Notes: generated by a model from the sequence alone, not told the origin. Shown: positions 1 to 8,101, counted from the stretch's first letter. The stretch: 26,039 nt of DNA from CAYLNH01 sp964384625 (GCA_964384625.1 CAYLNH010000079.1:1-26039); one strand, 5' to 3'. Numbers and translations: made by a program.

Positions 1-215
1 AGCCTCGGGTCATTCCCAGGGCTGAAGCCCTGGGCTACATGACAACGCCCCGCCGGGGCTTGGGTGCATACGCCAACGGGGTATAGCCCCGGGGTCGGCG
101 TGCACTATGCGGCGCTGTTCCGGTCACATGCCCCAGCGGGGCAGGGTCATGTAGCCCGGGGTTTTAACCCCGGGTTAGGCAACCCCCAAAAAGCCCTGCC
201 CCGGAGGGGCAGCGT
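1..215. repeat. Cluster of REP-like palindromic intergenic repeats
   Basis: Two copies of one composite unit lie in opposite orientation. The unit is a short GCCCC-nnn-GGGGC hairpin, a few bases, then GTCATGTAGCCC leading into a longer GC palindrome. The forward copy has its short hairpin at 130-142 and its long palindrome at 155-174 (CCCGGGGTT/AACCCCGGG). The inverted copy has its long palindrome at 15-34 (CCCAGGGCT/AGCCCTGGG) and its short hairpin at 47-59. A third short hairpin at 198-210 is a partial copy. Arms differ by paired changes (CCCGGGG versus CCCAGGG), which suggests selection for structure. The cluster lies just beyond the 3' end of the sulfatase operon. Positions 216-312 hold nothing else I recognise. 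The link to REP/RAYT-type elements is inferred from form; no transposase is present. Confidence 0.75.
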
Positions 216-312
216 AGACACACGCCTCCCCCAGAGAACCCCATCCCGGACAGTTACATACCAATGGGATGTGGTTCCTCGCCCGGGTTTCTCAGCCGGG
301 ACCTCCGGCCCC

Positions 313-1728
313 TCATCCCTTCCAACCGCGGGGGTCTGGATCGAGCGACAGCGTATCACCGGTATGCAGGAACCAGCGCAGCAGGCGTTCGCGCAATTCG
401 TCGCGCTTCGTATCATAGTCCGGGTTTTCGATCAGGTTATGGCGTGTATCGGGATCGGCCTGGAGGTCGTAAAGCTCGTCCGTGTCTTCCGGCGCATAGA
501 CGTACTTCCACTGTTTCGTCCGAATCATGGCCGCTTTCCGGGCGGCGGGCGCCACCGAATCGATTGCGTCACGCATGTAACAGTAGGGGCTGCCGTCCGG
601 GATCGGGGGCAGGAACTGGGTTTCGTCCGCGTGCCGGCCGCCTTCGGCGAAGACCTCCTGTCGATGTTCATCGGTCTCGCCGCGCCCCAGCGGGAGCAGA
701 CTGCGACCGAAGTGGTAGTGCTTCGGCCGCAGTCCGAGGAGTTCCATCAACGTCGGGTACAGGTCCGTCAGTTCACAGAGCGCGTCGGCCGAACGTCCCG
801 CCGGCAGGCGCGGGGCGCGGATGACCAGGGGAACATTCAACAGACAGTCCTCGAACCCGGCCATGAATTTCTCGACCATGCCGTAGTCTCCGGCATAATC
901 GCCATGATCCGAGAAGTAGACGATGATCGTGTTCTCGTAGAGTCCGCGTTCTTTCAGTTTGTCGATGAGCAGTCCGAGTTGCATATCAACCCGACTGATC
1001 ATGCCGTAGTAAAGCGCCTTGATCTCGCGCCGGTCGCTTTCGTCCAGACGATCCATACCGTGGCCTTTGTAGAGGGCCTTCATGAAAGCGCGGTCCGGGC
1101 CTTCCCGCGGCGGGATCGGCTCGGGCATGGCAGCACGATCGTGCAGGGAGAACCACGGCTCTTCCGCAACATATGGCGGATGCGCAAAGCTCAATGGGAG
1201 GTAGACACAAAACGGTTGTTCGTGATCTTCATCAAGAAAATTCAGGGCGCTCTCGATGCACGACCAGTCGCCGTCACGACAGTCGCCAGTGCGCTCGCCG
1301 AGATAGAACGAGAGTTCGTGCTTGCTGCCGGGACCATGGTGTGGACATTCGCCGCGGCTCACCGGCGGCACGCGACGTTCAACTTCATCAAAGCACAGCG
1401 GAATCGCTTCCTGTGACAACAGATCGTTCTTGCCGTAAGCCACGTTGATGTAGCCGGCGTCTTTCAGGTCGCGGAAGAAGTTGTGTTCGTCACCACGAAT
1501 AAGACTCATCAGAGAGCGATGCCCGGCGGTGTGCGGATAGAGTCCGGTGAACATCGTGCAGCGGCTGGGGCTGCAGTACGACATAGGGGCATAACACTGG
1601 GTGAACGTCGCCGACTCCCGGCGGAGGGCATCGAGAACTGGTGTCTTCGCACGCATTTCGGGTGGCCCGTAGACGGCGTCAGCCCGAATGGTCTCCGGCA
1701 TGTAGAGGATGATATTGGGGCGGCTCAT
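313..1728 (-). CDS. Type I (formylglycine) sulfatase, last gene of operon
   Basis: A 471-aa alkaline-phosphatase-superfamily sulfatase that should hydrolyse a sulfate ester on an unknown substrate. The formylglycine signature is C-S-P-S-R-x4-T-G with Cys52, which needs conversion by a sulfatase-maturating enzyme not encoded here. Other expected active-site residues are visible: K100 after a YGK, H183 in FAHPPY, D274-H275 in SDHGD, and K287. The usual N-terminal Asp-Asp metal pair is not obvious; the equivalent stretch reads MPETIRAD, so E12 or D16 may substitute. There is no signal peptide, suggesting cytoplasmic action. The start overlaps the upstream sulfatase stop as ATGA and is preceded by a near-perfect Shine-Dalgarno. 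Family assignment is firm; the substrate cannot be told. Confidence 0.93.
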   Translation of the reverse strand: MSRPNIILYMPETIRADAVYGPPEMRAKTPVLDALRRESATFTQCYAPMSYCSPSRCTMFTGLYPHTAGHRSLMSLIRGDEHNFFRDLKDAGYINVAYGKNDLLSQEAIPLCFDEVERRVPPVSRGECPHHGPGSKHELSFYLGERTGDCRDGDWSCIESALNFLDEDHEQPFCVYLPLSFAHPPYVAEEPWFSLHDRAAMPEPIPPREGPDRAFMKALYKGHGMDRLDESDRREIKALYYGMISRVDMQLGLLIDKLKERGLYENTIIVYFSDHGDYAGDYGMVEKFMAGFEDCLLNVPLVIRAPRLPAGRSADALCELTDLYPTLMELLGLRPKHYHFGRSLLPLGRGETDEHRQEVFAEGGRHADETQFLPPIPDGSPYCYMRDAIDSVAPAARKAAMIRTKQWKYVYAPEDTDELYDLQADPDTRHNLIENPDYDTKRDELRERLLRWFLHTGDTLSLDPDPRGWKG

Positions 1729-3200
1729 GCAGGACCTCCTTGATCGGGATCCAGCCCCAATCGTTCGAATTGCTCGGGCGGCGCGGCGTTCTCCTGCATG
1801 AGTTGGATCAGGAGGTCCTTCATCCTCGCGACAACCGCGGGATCGTCAATGGGGTGCTCCTGGTCCGGGTCGGCTTCGAGATCGTACAGGACCGTCTCCA
1901 ACGCATCCGGGTCGACCATGAACGGCTTGCCGTTTGTACGCAATACCGGCGCGCCCTTGGTAAACGGCAATGCCGGCACGAGAGTGGCCGACTGCAGTTC
2001 TTCGCTGGAAAAGAAGCGGCGCATATGCGTTGGCATCAGCGTGTAGTTATACAGTGATTTCTCGCTGGATACCGGCGCATGCATATAGACGTATCGACCA
2101 TCGGTAACGTTGACGTGACCGCCGAAAGTGCCGAACATGCAGGCATCATGAGCGGGGGTATCAGCGGCGATCGTCTCACGCAAGGGCACGCCCTGCATAT
2201 CCGGCGGCCGGTCCACCCCGAAGTATTCCAACAGCGTCGCCGGCAGGTCATGCATCTGCGCCAACTTCCTGCAGCGTTCGCCGGCACGTTTGCAGCGCGG
2301 GTCCCAGATAAACATCGGTTTGCGCGCGGCCGTGTTGTACATCGGCTGTTTGCAGAAGGCCCACCATCCGTGTTCGCCAAGATGGAAGCCGTGATCCGTC
2401 GTGGCAATCAGCAAGGTATCTTCCCACAGACCATGGTCGTTCATGGCGTCCAGCACACGGCCCAGCGAGTGATCGCACATGCTGACCAGGGCGGCGTAGC
2501 GCTGGCGCATGTGCTCGATCATCTCCGGCGTTTCTTTCTCGTTCACCGGGGCGTAATGCGGCCAATCGAAGTGCGGCCCGTCGTAGTCTTCGGGATAGAG
2601 CTCCTGGTATTTCTCCGGGGCGCAGAACGGCGGGTGCGGATCGAAACACTCAATCTGCAGGAACCAGTTATCCTCGCCGGCATTGGTCTCGACGAACTCC
2701 AGGCCGAGGTCGAAGGTGCGCGCTTGCGTCGTGTCCTTTTCCGCCACCATGTACTTGCGGTTGATCCAGTCCTGGCGCGAGCCGGCGCCGGCGAATTCGG
2801 GCACGTCGGGATCGGCGACTTCGCCTTTCCAAAAATCGCCTTCCTGGCCACGCACACTCTCCCAGGACGAATACCGGTTGTGATAGGTGCAGCCGCCGTC
2901 TTCCCAGTAGTGGTAATGGTCGCTGGCCAGGTGGGTATAAACGCCGTTCTGCTTGAGGATCTCCGGCATCGAATCGTCGAAGGGCTCCAACGGCCCCCAA
3001 CTGCGGTGGAGGAAGTTGTAACGGCCGGTATGCAGTTCCCGCCGGGCGGGCATGCAGGGCAGACTGCCGACGAAGCAGTTGTCAAACGTGACGGCGCTGT
3101 CAGCCAGACGTTGGAAGTTCGGGGCTTTCACCCAGTCATTGCCGTAGGGCGGCAGGAACTCCCGCGACAGGGAGTCGAAGATGACCAGAATTGCTTTCAT
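1725..3200 (-). CDS. Type I (formylglycine) sulfatase, fourth gene of operon
   Basis: A 491-aa sulfatase, clearly a different subfamily from its neighbour. The signature is C-M-P-A-R-R-x3-T-G-R with Cys49 as the predicted formylglycine. The N-terminal beta strand ends in VIFDS (D9, metal ligand). A D-P-H-P-P-F segment supplies the middle His, and TTDHGFHLGEHG supplies the C-terminal Asp-His metal pair. No signal peptide is seen. The start at 3200 has GGAG 7 nt upstream. It overlaps the next sulfatase by 4 nt (ATGA) and is separated from the URO-D-like gene upstream by 133 bp containing a hairpin. Two sulfatases of different type in one operon suggest either two sulfate positions on one substrate or two related substrates. 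Confidence 0.93.
   Translation of the reverse strand: MKAILVIFDSLSREFLPPYGNDWVKAPNFQRLADSAVTFDNCFVGSLPCMPARRELHTGRYNFLHRSWGPLEPFDDSMPEILKQNGVYTHLASDHYHYWEDGGCTYHNRYSSWESVRGQEGDFWKGEVADPDVPEFAGAGSRQDWINRKYMVAEKDTTQARTFDLGLEFVETNAGEDNWFLQIECFDPHPPFCAPEKYQELYPEDYDGPHFDWPHYAPVNEKETPEMIEHMRQRYAALVSMCDHSLGRVLDAMNDHGLWEDTLLIATTDHGFHLGEHGWWAFCKQPMYNTAARKPMFIWDPRCKRAGERCRKLAQMHDLPATLLEYFGVDRPPDMQGVPLRETIAADTPAHDACMFGTFGGHVNVTDGRYVYMHAPVSSEKSLYNYTLMPTHMRRFFSSEELQSATLVPALPFTKGAPVLRTNGKPFMVDPDALETVLYDLEADPDQEHPIDDPAVVARMKDLLIQLMQENAAPPEQFERLGLDPDQGGPA
1734..1741 (-). promoter_or_regulatory. Strong Shine-Dalgarno inside the upstream sulfatase gene
   Basis: Reading leftward, AAGGAGGT sits 5 nt before the ATG at 1728, inside the last codons of the preceding sulfatase. 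It fixes the start of the downstream sulfatase. With the ATGA overlap it points to coupled yet efficient translation of the distal gene. Confidence 0.85.
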
Positions 3201-3295
3201 GACAGCTCCACAGTTTCGAGTTCATTGAGGCTAAGAAAGTTGCCCCTGGAAATAGCTGCTCGCCTCTCCCCAGGCCGGGAGAACGCTGCCGCAAT

Positions 3296-3321
3296 CGTCT
3301 GCCAGGATATCCGGGCAGACG
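3296..3321 (-). other. Intergenic hairpin between URO-D-like and sulfatase genes
   Basis: An 8-bp perfect stem (CGTCTGCC/GGCAGACG) closes a 10-nt loop, 13 nt beyond the stop of the URO-D-like gene. No T-run follows in the leftward direction, so it is not a classical intrinsic terminator. It may stabilise the upstream mRNA segment or cause partial termination that lowers sulfatase expression. Confidence 0.5.
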
Positions 3322-3333
3322 TGAAGTTTCACC

Positions 3334-4398
3334 TCAGTGACTTATCCATTGTTTGGCTGCTTGCCGCAACAGTTCCTCGCCCGCGGCGATGCTGGAGCAG
3401 TGCGTGTTCAGCATCAGCCTTGCAGGATCAAGTTCGTGCAGCAAAGGCAACACATTTTCGGCCGACAGCTCAATGTGTACGATCTTGCCGGCGGCCTGGA
3501 CCCGGCGGTAGAACTCAAGGTGCGCCGGGCCATTCGGCGGCTCGAACGGGGCCGGAGTGTACTGCAGAACGCGCAGGTATGGCAGCGACAGCAACCGATC
3601 CAGATGCTGCCGCGCGTTGCCGCCGTCAAGATGGTACCAGAGCGGTCCAGAGGCCTCGTGCAGGATCTCCAGTTCCGGCAGAACAAACTCCTCAAACATC
3701 GCCGGCGACAACATGCAGGAGACATCCGACTGTGTGGTGCGATAGGGTTCAGGCGCCCAGAACGGCATCCAACCGGCGTTGCCGTACCAGAAGTCGTGCC
3801 GCGCTTCGATGAGTTCCCGGTAGTATTGCGACGCCGCCGCCTGCGCCTGCGCGCCCATGACAATCGCCTGCTGCATCCATTCCGGCTGATCCATCAGGTT
3901 CATGAGAAAGTTGTCCGTCCCCATAAGCATGGAGAGCAGATCGTTGGCGGGCAGGAGGCACGGCCGGCCAAGCAGAAAACCATCCCTGCCGGCAAATTCA
4001 GCCATCGCGGTATAGACCGCTTCGTGCCTTGCCGGCCAATGCGCCTGTGGATCAAAATGCAGCTGCGGCGGCCGGCCGAAATCGAACTCCATCTCATCCC
4101 ACCAGATGGTCTCCGGCCGGAAGCGGGGTGTAGCTCCGAAACAGACAAGCCAGCCGCACAACAAAAGATGGGACGGAATGGCCTCGCCACCCCACCAGGT
4201 GTTCTCCAATTGTGCCTGCGCCGCCTGTACGATCCACGCCGGATCAGTCCATTTCTGCTCAGGATCACGCGGGGGCGGACATGGTGTCTGATTGCTGTTC
4301 GGGGCACGCACACCAATACACGGGCGGTCAAGTACTTCGTCGTGCCACAGTGCCGTCAGCCGCTTACGCGCCGCCGGCCAGTCCGGTTTGTATCTCAT
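3334..4398 (-). CDS. Uroporphyrinogen-decarboxylase-like (URO-D/MtaA fold) protein
   Basis: A 354-aa protein resembling the catabolic URO-D-like group rather than haem-pathway HemE. The start MRYKPDW followed by an ARKRLTALWHDE helix, a His-Leu-Asp-Gly-Gly segment (WYHLDGGNARQHLD) and a closing C-terminal helix fit the divergent TIM-barrel family that includes MtaA-type methyltransferases. No haem gene is nearby, so a role in porphyrin synthesis is unlikely; decarboxylation or methyl transfer on the operon's substrate is inference. The start at 4398 overlaps the preceding ceramidase-like stop as ATGA, with a GGAAG-like ribosome site. An upstream start at 4581 is possible, but it lies inside the neighbour and adds an Arg-rich, clearly out-of-frame segment, so I reject it. 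Confidence 0.75.
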   Translation of the reverse strand: MRYKPDWPAARKRLTALWHDEVLDRPCIGVRAPNSNQTPCPPPRDPEQKWTDPAWIVQAAQAQLENTWWGGEAIPSHLLLCGWLVCFGATPRFRPETIWWDEMEFDFGRPPQLHFDPQAHWPARHEAVYTAMAEFAGRDGFLLGRPCLLPANDLLSMLMGTDNFLMNLMDQPEWMQQAIVMGAQAQAAASQYYRELIEARHDFWYGNAGWMPFWAPEPYRTTQSDVSCMLSPAMFEEFVLPELEILHEASGPLWYHLDGGNARQHLDRLLSLPYLRVLQYTPAPFEPPNGPAHLEFYRRVQAAGKIVHIELSAENVLPLLHELDPARLMLNTHCSSIAAGEELLRQAAKQWISH

Positions 4399-5711
4399 CG
4401 TTCTTCCCGCAGCCAAAGCTGCTTCAGCAAACCTGCGGCGCAATCGACGATCATATCGCCGGCTTCGGGTACAAGCCGGGCCCAGTAGTAGGGGTCCGCC
4501 GAATAGCCGCCGCCCCGGATCGCACCGGGAGTCGGACAGTAGCCGCTGTAGCCGTCGGCGATGCCGACGACACTGGTGCACCCGGCGGGACTTCGACGTT
4601 TGATATCCAGCCCGCAGGAGCAGTACAACTCGCAGGGCTGCGTCACGAACGCGGCGTCGCCGAGGCGGATCGCATGAAGATTCAGGTGGTCCACCGGATC
4701 ATCGCCAAAGCGCTCCTGCAGCAACACCGGGCCATGCGCGTTCATGATCTCCCAGGCGCCGATTTCCTCGCCGGCGTCAACCCGTGCCAACAAAGCCCGG
4801 GCTTCGCGCAGGCGTTCCGAATCCGGCAGACGCACAGGCACAGCCAGACCGGCGCGAGCATGATCGAAAACGAGTTCGTCCCTGAATTCAGCCTGGTGCC
4901 AGAGCCGAAGCGTTTCGCCGGCAACTAAATGCGCGGCGCGGCGGACTTTCTGCTCCTTCGATTCGTTGTGTCGGAACCCCTGGTGCTCTATACTGATGTC
5001 GCCAAAGGCGCCGTTGAGATAGAGTATGGGAATGGCGCCCATGGCATCGCGCAAAAATGCCCGGGCCACACCGGGGAAGTCGGCGGAAAGAAAGTCGGCA
5101 CCATAGAAACAAGTCGGATGCGACGTGTTCTGATGGAGCACCGCGATCATCTTGCCGTCCTGGTTGCGGGCAAACAGCGCCACATGCTGCGGGTCATCCG
5201 GCCCTTCCAGGCCGGTGGCGTGCGGGTCATTCAGATCACCATGCATGGTGTGTCGGCCGTCATCCCAACAGACCCGCCGGTTGTAGCCGATCTGCGCACT
5301 GCCGGACGCAACCGCCAGTTCTGCCGGCGCCAGGGCATCGACGGCTCGCTTCGAAACGTCAAGCAACCAGTCGCCGAGGCGCTCGTGATACGGTTCGTCG
5401 ATGCCTTTGCGGTAGTTGGTCGGAATAACGGACGGGCCGGCATGCGTGTGGGTGCCGGCAATGACGACGTTGTCGGCAGGGACCCCTGTGGCCGCGGCGA
5501 TTGCGGTTTTCGCTGGCTGAACAAAGTCCGCCTCCAAACCGGCAAGGTCACAACTCACCAGGAGGACCTGCAGTTCGCCGTCGGCAAGACAAAGCGCGTT
5601 CGCCTCCAGGTCATCGCGAATCGATTTCACCACCTGATTGACGCTGGCCCCCTGGATGGCCGTGCCGAGCTCGTTATTGATCACAACACTTGCTGCGCCT
5701 GCCTGCATCAT
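4395..5711 (-). CDS. Neutral/alkaline ceramidase-like hydrolase B
   Basis: A 438-aa protein of the neutral/alkaline non-lysosomal ceramidase N-terminal family (PF04734-like). It shows the zinc motif T-H-T-H-A-G-P (H88, H90), a conserved N-R-R (144-146), N-T-S-H-P with H198 as likely second zinc His, and Y-L-N-G-A-F-G-D-I-S (237-240). A C-terminal QPCELY and DGYSGY pair matches the Glu and Tyr ligands of true ceramidases. It lacks a signal peptide and the C-terminal Ig-like domain of secreted ceramidases, so it is a cytoplasmic relative whose substrate need not be ceramide. The start at 5711 has AGAGG 8 nt upstream, 10 bp after the previous stop. It is a distant paralogue of the preceding gene. 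Confidence 0.85.
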   Translation of the reverse strand: MMQAGAASVVINNELGTAIQGASVNQVVKSIRDDLEANALCLADGELQVLLVSCDLAGLEADFVQPAKTAIAAATGVPADNVVIAGTHTHAGPSVIPTNYRKGIDEPYHERLGDWLLDVSKRAVDALAPAELAVASGSAQIGYNRRVCWDDGRHTMHGDLNDPHATGLEGPDDPQHVALFARNQDGKMIAVLHQNTSHPTCFYGADFLSADFPGVARAFLRDAMGAIPILYLNGAFGDISIEHQGFRHNESKEQKVRRAAHLVAGETLRLWHQAEFRDELVFDHARAGLAVPVRLPDSERLREARALLARVDAGEEIGAWEIMNAHGPVLLQERFGDDPVDHLNLHAIRLGDAAFVTQPCELYCSCGLDIKRRSPAGCTSVVGIADGYSGYCPTPGAIRGGGYSADPYYWARLVPEAGDMIVDCAAGLLKQLWLREER

Positions 5712-5721
5712 GGTGTAGCCT

Positions 5722-7134
5722 CTATTCAGCAAAGAGCTCCTGCATGATCTCCACGGTCCGATTGACCAGGATCTGGCCGCCCGCCGGACCAACCCGATTG
5801 CTGGCGACGCCGGCGCCGTAGTTCCCCGAAAAACCGGGGCGTTGGCGATCCTGTTCATGCAGCACCGCCTCGACGGCTTTGCGGGTCGGCAGATAACCGT
5901 CATAGCCGCAAGTGATCTGGGTCAGGAAACACTGAACGGCAGGACTCCGGGCCTTGATGCGAATGCCGAAATCAAGGAACAGCTCGAACGGGTTCGTCGC
6001 GAACGCCACCTCGCCGAGACGGACAACATGCAGCTCGATTTCGTGGTTCGGCTGTGACTGCTGTTGATCGTAGCGTTTCAGGACCTCCCGGTTGCGGCGG
6101 ATAAACGATGCATGCCGCCCAGGATCTCCTGCGGTATCGCTTTGCAGGGCTTTGATCTCGGCTTCAGCCTGGTCGCGTTCCGCCTCCGTAACCAGACGTC
6201 GCGGCAGCGCCAGGACCTCCTGGTGATGTTGCAGCCGGGCGTCCCACTGGATCGCCGCGGCGGCGCCGTCAAACCCATCAGCCGCAGCATGTCCCAGACG
6301 CCGGGCGATCTCCTGCCGCGATGAGATGCCGCGGCGGTCGCGCATGCGTTGTTCGATGTCCTGATGAAAAAGCAGGTGCGGCGACTGGTCGCCGGCCGGG
6401 GCGCATTGCGCCAGAATCGGAATGTCCCGCCCCAGCACGGAGCGGATTTCCAGCCGGGCTTCATGCCAGAAGTCGGCCGAGAGAAATCGCTCGTGTTCGG
6501 TTTCCTGCGACGGACAGGCCAGATTGACAATCGCCCCGGTCAGCTCCTGCTGCTCGTCCCAGGTAAACAGGAGATGGACGCCGTGGTCCTCATAGCCCTC
6601 GACACCGGCGAAATCGGCAACCGCGGTATCGGCATACATCCGGGCCGCGCCGTTGAGAAAGGCCGCCCGCCGATTCCGACCGACAACTGCCTGGGCATAC
6701 GCCTGGCTGAAACCGCCGGGAGCGCGACATTCCCACGCAGCTGTCACCGCGGCAGCCACCACACGAACAAAATGCTTCGTGCACTCCGTCGGCGTCATCA
6801 CGTCGCCGTCCGGTTGCGGATACTTGCCCTCGGGCAGAACCATGCTGGTATGGGTGTGGGTCGCACTGAGGAGGATGTTCGCGGGATCCAGGCCGGCGGC
6901 ATTGACGGCATCGCGAACCTGACGCACGACGGCCGGCTTGACGCCAACGATATCAGCGGAAACGAAAACGACCTGGGCTCCGGTTCGGGGGTCGGCCAAC
7001 GCCAGGGCCGTGACCGTAATGGGATCATGCACCGATTCCGAGACGCGAACGTGAAACTGGCCGTCAAGCAAGACCGCCCGCGACGGGGTCAGGTCCTTCG
7101 TCGACCAGCCGATCTGCAACGCAGGGCTTGTCAT
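5722..7134 (-). CDS. Neutral/alkaline ceramidase-like hydrolase A (Cys variant)
   Basis: A 470-aa paralogue of the next gene and the first gene of the operon. It has T-H-T-H-T-S (H93, H95), V-G-R-N-R-R (N154 to R156), a C-P-A-G-D-Q-S-P segment, a C-terminal NPFELF and a CGYDGY tyrosine region. Where paralogue B has N-T-S-H-P, this one reads N-L-A-C-P-S-Q, so the likely second zinc His is Cys207. No signal peptide. I chose the start at 7134 because GGAGA lies at suitable spacing; the in-frame ATG at 7152 has no ribosome site. The leader starts in a promoter/operator region shared with the divergent AraC gene. Function is inferred as an amidase-like or related hydrolase; ceramidase activity itself is doubtful. 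Confidence 0.85.
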   Translation of the reverse strand: MTSPALQIGWSTKDLTPSRAVLLDGQFHVRVSESVHDPITVTALALADPRTGAQVVFVSADIVGVKPAVVRQVRDAVNAAGLDPANILLSATHTHTSMVLPEGKYPQPDGDVMTPTECTKHFVRVVAAAVTAAWECRAPGGFSQAYAQAVVGRNRRAAFLNGAARMYADTAVADFAGVEGYEDHGVHLLFTWDEQQELTGAIVNLACPSQETEHERFLSADFWHEARLEIRSVLGRDIPILAQCAPAGDQSPHLLFHQDIEQRMRDRRGISSRQEIARRLGHAAADGFDGAAAAIQWDARLQHHQEVLALPRRLVTEAERDQAEAEIKALQSDTAGDPGRHASFIRRNREVLKRYDQQQSQPNHEIELHVVRLGEVAFATNPFELFLDFGIRIKARSPAVQCFLTQITCGYDGYLPTRKAVEAVLHEQDRQRPGFSGNYGAGVASNRVGPAGGQILVNRTVEIMQELFAE

Positions 7135-7231
7135 GCGGTTCTCTCCAATCATGCCGGGAACTGCGCTTGCCCGGGCCCGCGCACCGGCGGGAGCCCCTGC
7201 AAGAACAGCAATTTTCCTTTGCTATGTTGCA

Positions 7232-7260
7232 AGTATACGCGGGCAGAATTAGCTTGAGAA
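7232..7260 (-). promoter_or_regulatory. Probable leftward promoter of the ceramidase/sulfatase operon
   Basis: Reading leftward, TATACT (7237-7232) is a good -10. TTCTCA, 17 bp upstream (7260-7255), is a poor -35. A strong -10 with a weak -35 next to AraC-type half-sites is the usual layout of an activator-dependent promoter. Confidence 0.5.
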
Positions 7261-7297
7261 TATGTTTTTCTGCTAAATACCTTTTTAATTCTGCAAA
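7243..7297. promoter_or_regulatory. Candidate AraC operator: two direct half-sites and one inverted
   Basis: TTCTGCTAA (7268-7276) and TTCTGCAAA (7289-7297) are direct repeats exactly 21 bp apart, two helical turns, as expected for an AraC-family dimer. GCAGAATTA (7243-7251) is the exact reverse complement of TAATTCTGC (7286-7294), giving a third, inverted half-site. The direct pair lies just upstream of the predicted leftward -35 and runs up to the start of the AraC gene, so it could both activate the operon and autoregulate the activator. Confidence 0.6.
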
Positions 7298-7300
7298 CCG

Positions 7301-8077
7301 ATGATTATCGCTGCGAACACACTTGAGCAGCCGGCAGGGCACCGGTTCCGGCGACCGCCGCATTTTCCGTACTGGACACTGGGCTTTATCCGCACGGGTT
7401 GGTCCTACTGGGATTCGAAGACCGGCGCAGAAATCCGATCCGACGCGCCGGCGCTGAGTTTGACGCAACCGGACACCCCGTACACGGTGCACAGTCCGGA
7501 GCCGCATCTGCAGACGTACGTGATTTTCCGGCCATTGGCCGAGTGGCTGCGGCACCTGCAGTGGCCGGAGCTGTGGCCGGGGAAGATGAGTCTCCGGGTG
7601 CGCGAAGACGTGGATGAGTTATTCCGCCTGGCCGACAACCTGGTACGGGACTGGCAGCGGCGGGACGGGTTTGGCCGGGCGCTGGCGATGAACGCTCTGG
7701 AGCGGATCATCCTGCTGACGGATCAGCAATGTCCGAAGCGCAAGGCAACCCGGCCGGACGAACAGATCGAGGCCGCCCTGGAACTCATGCAGAGCAGTCT
7801 CGACCAACATCTGTCGGTAACGGAGATTGCGGCGGAGTTGAACATGTCGGCATCCAGCTTTGCACATCGCTTCCGCGAACTGGTGGGGGAATCGCCGATG
7901 GTCCATCATGAACGCCTGCGGCTGCAGCGGGCCAGGGACCTCCTGCTGTCGACAAACCTGCAGATCCAGGAAGTGGCCCGTCGGGTTGGCTTCACAAATC
8001 CCTACCACTTCAGCACACGGTTTCGGCTGGCAACAGGCCAATCCCCTCGCAGCTTCCGGAGTGCCCCCGGCGGCTGA
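7301..8077 (+). CDS. AraC-family transcriptional regulator, divergent from operon
   Basis: A 258-aa regulator. The N-terminal half (about 1-150) is a cupin-like sensor typical of AraC proteins. The C-terminal 100 residues are a double helix-turn-helix: LSVTEIAAELNMSASSFAHRF as the first, then IQEVARRVGF-x-NPYHFSTRF and a GQSPRSFR end as the second. It is divergent from the five-gene operon, with half-sites in the shared gap, and is therefore the likely substrate-responsive activator of that operon. No Shine-Dalgarno precedes the ATG (the leader reads TTCTGCAAACCG), so translation may be weak, and the nearest half-site ends 3 nt before the start codon. The inducer cannot be told from sequence. 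Confidence 0.9.
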   Translation: MIIAANTLEQPAGHRFRRPPHFPYWTLGFIRTGWSYWDSKTGAEIRSDAPALSLTQPDTPYTVHSPEPHLQTYVIFRPLAEWLRHLQWPELWPGKMSLRVREDVDELFRLADNLVRDWQRRDGFGRALAMNALERIILLTDQQCPKRKATRPDEQIEAALELMQSSLDQHLSVTEIAAELNMSASSFAHRFRELVGESPMVHHERLRLQRARDLLLSTNLQIQEVARRVGFTNPYHFSTRFRLATGQSPRSFRSAPGG

Positions 8078-8101
8078 ACGCATCAACCCGAACGCGCGCG
8101 C

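Noticed and set aside
3334..4581. A longer start at 4581 for the URO-D-like gene
   Set aside because: The extra 61 residues are Arg-rich and overlap the neighbour's coding sequence; the ATGA junction at 4395-4398 gives a natural start.
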